Positions 63,490-64,000 of a DNA stretch of 64,000 bases are shown here, one piece after another. A program made the translations under genes and the position numbers. Source of the DNA: JBMOUD01 sp049319665. GTDB lineage: Bacteria > Pseudomonadota > Gammaproteobacteria > Enterobacterales > Enterobacteriaceae. The stretch is taken from assembly GCF_049319665.1 (NCBI RefSeq), contig NZ_JBMOUD010000004.1, positions 372,001-436,000 on the forward strand, in the 5' to 3' direction. The stretch's first letter is position 1. Every line of letters begins with the position of its first letter. A model generated the notes under the pieces. It was not told the DNA's origin and did not search any database. It saw nothing but the letters and a program-made list of their open reading frames with translations.

Positions 63490-64000
63490 TTATTCTAAGG
63501 TAGGGTTCATCTGGCGCAGATCAAACGGCGTGATCTGATAAACATAGTAGTTCAACCAGTTAGTAAATAGCAGATTGCCATGGCTGCGCCAGGTCGCTTT
63601 TGGCGTGAGGTCAGCGTTATCCTGAGGGAAATAATTTACCGGCATATCAGGCGACAGGCCCGCATCGCTATCACGTAAATATTCTCCCGCTAAGGTATCC
63701 GCATCATACTCAGGATGCCCAGTCACAAACGCCATACGTTTATCTTTAGTTGCAAACAGGTAAGCACCGGCATCTTCAGATTTTGCGAGAATTTCCAGTT
63801 CACTGTATTTGCTCAGCTCCTCAATGGGGAAATCAGCATAACGAGAGTGTGGAGCCAGGAAAGAGTCATCAAATCCGCGGGTAAGCAGCGCCAAAGGCTG
63901 TAATAGTTGATGAGTATAAACACCCGATAACTTAGTTTCTCGCGTGAGTTTTGGGGTGCCATATAACACATTGAGTGCCGCCTGCACCGCCCAGCATACA
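63490..64000 (-). CDS. metA: Homoserine O-succinyltransferase MetA, C-terminal part (runs off the right edge)
   Basis: The last 169 residues of MetA; the frame is open to base 64000, where it reads CWAVQAALNVLYG. The catalytic histidine is in FVTGHPEYDAD, and WRSHGNLLFTNWLNYYVYQ is the conserved tail. MetA succinylates homoserine at the start of methionine synthesis. The N-terminal part, including most of the GATase-like core, lies outside the window. It lies upstream of aceB, as in E. coli. Confidence 0.95.
   Translation of the reverse strand, partial: VCWAVQAALNVLYGTPKLTRETKLSGVYTHQLLQPLALLTRGFDDSFLAPHSRYADFPIEELSKYSELEILAKSEDAGAYLFATKDKRMAFVTGHPEYDADTLAGEYLRDSDAGLSPDMPVNYFPQDNADLTPKATWRSHGNLLFTNWLNYYVYQITPFDLRQMNPTLE

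Noticed and set aside
1..64000. CRISPR arrays, tRNA or rRNA genes and transposase genes
   Set aside because: No spaced direct-repeat array, tRNA-like cloverleaf, rRNA segment or complete transposase was recognised anywhere in the window.

Overview
The window is a piece of an enterobacterial chromosome, most likely Yersinia or a close relative in the Yersiniaceae. The right two thirds (about 18.9-64 kb) follow the E. coli metA - aceBAK - iclR - metH - lysC - pgi - psiE - ubiCA - plsB - dgkA - lexA - zur - dusA - pspG - qor - dnaB - alr - tyrB - uvrA - ssb order. Protein lengths and motifs are near those of E. coli, but malB, dinF and aphA are missing from their E. coli positions. The genus call rests on protein similarity recalled from memory, the moderate GC content and palindromic intergenic repeats; it is an inference.

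Left region (1-15.2 kb): catabolism of nicotinic acid. A complete aerobic nicotinate pathway is laid out as two divergent arms. The minus arm is nicC-nicD-nicE-nicF-nicT and the plus arm is nicX-nicR-nicA-nicB followed by an xdhC-like maturation gene. NicT imports nicotinate. NicAB, a molybdenum hydroxylase with a 2Fe-2S subunit and a three-haem tail, makes 6-hydroxynicotinate. NicC gives 2,5-dihydroxypyridine, NicX opens the ring to N-formylmaleamate, NicD removes formate, NicF deaminates maleamate and NicE isomerises maleate to fumarate. NicR is the MarR-type regulator. On the far left lie the end of a cytochrome c gene, a second xdhC-like gene and a MocA-like molybdopterin cytidylyltransferase gene, which suggests a second molybdenum hydroxylase just outside the window. 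A 1-kb block of three related repeats with about 100-bp terminal inverted repeats separates these genes from nicT.

15.2-18.9 kb: accessory genes. These are a HigBA-type toxin-antitoxin pair with two clear operator palindromes, an exported lipase-like hydrolase, a YgeA-type amino-acid racemase and an AT-rich membrane protein.

18.9-46.7 kb: housekeeping backbone. It includes SOS boxes at uvrA and lexA, a sigma-54 promoter at pspG, a lysine riboswitch before lysC and several intrinsic terminators. An AT-rich phosphoethanolamine-transferase-like gene lies between dusA and zur. Two diverged copies of a palindromic intergenic element flank that stretch, one of them where dinF would be expected.

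46.7-53.0 kb: an uncharacterised importer locus. A solute-binding protein, a cytoplasmic alkaline-phosphatase-superfamily phosphodiesterase, two permeases, an ATPase and a HAD phosphatase form one operon, divergent from a UTRA-type GntR regulator. This is the best candidate here for an undescribed system: probable uptake and intracellular hydrolysis of a phosphodiester or phosphonate.

53.0-64 kb: yajD, metH, iclR, the glyoxylate-shunt operon aceBAK with IclR-like sites upstream, and the 3' part of metA running off the right edge.
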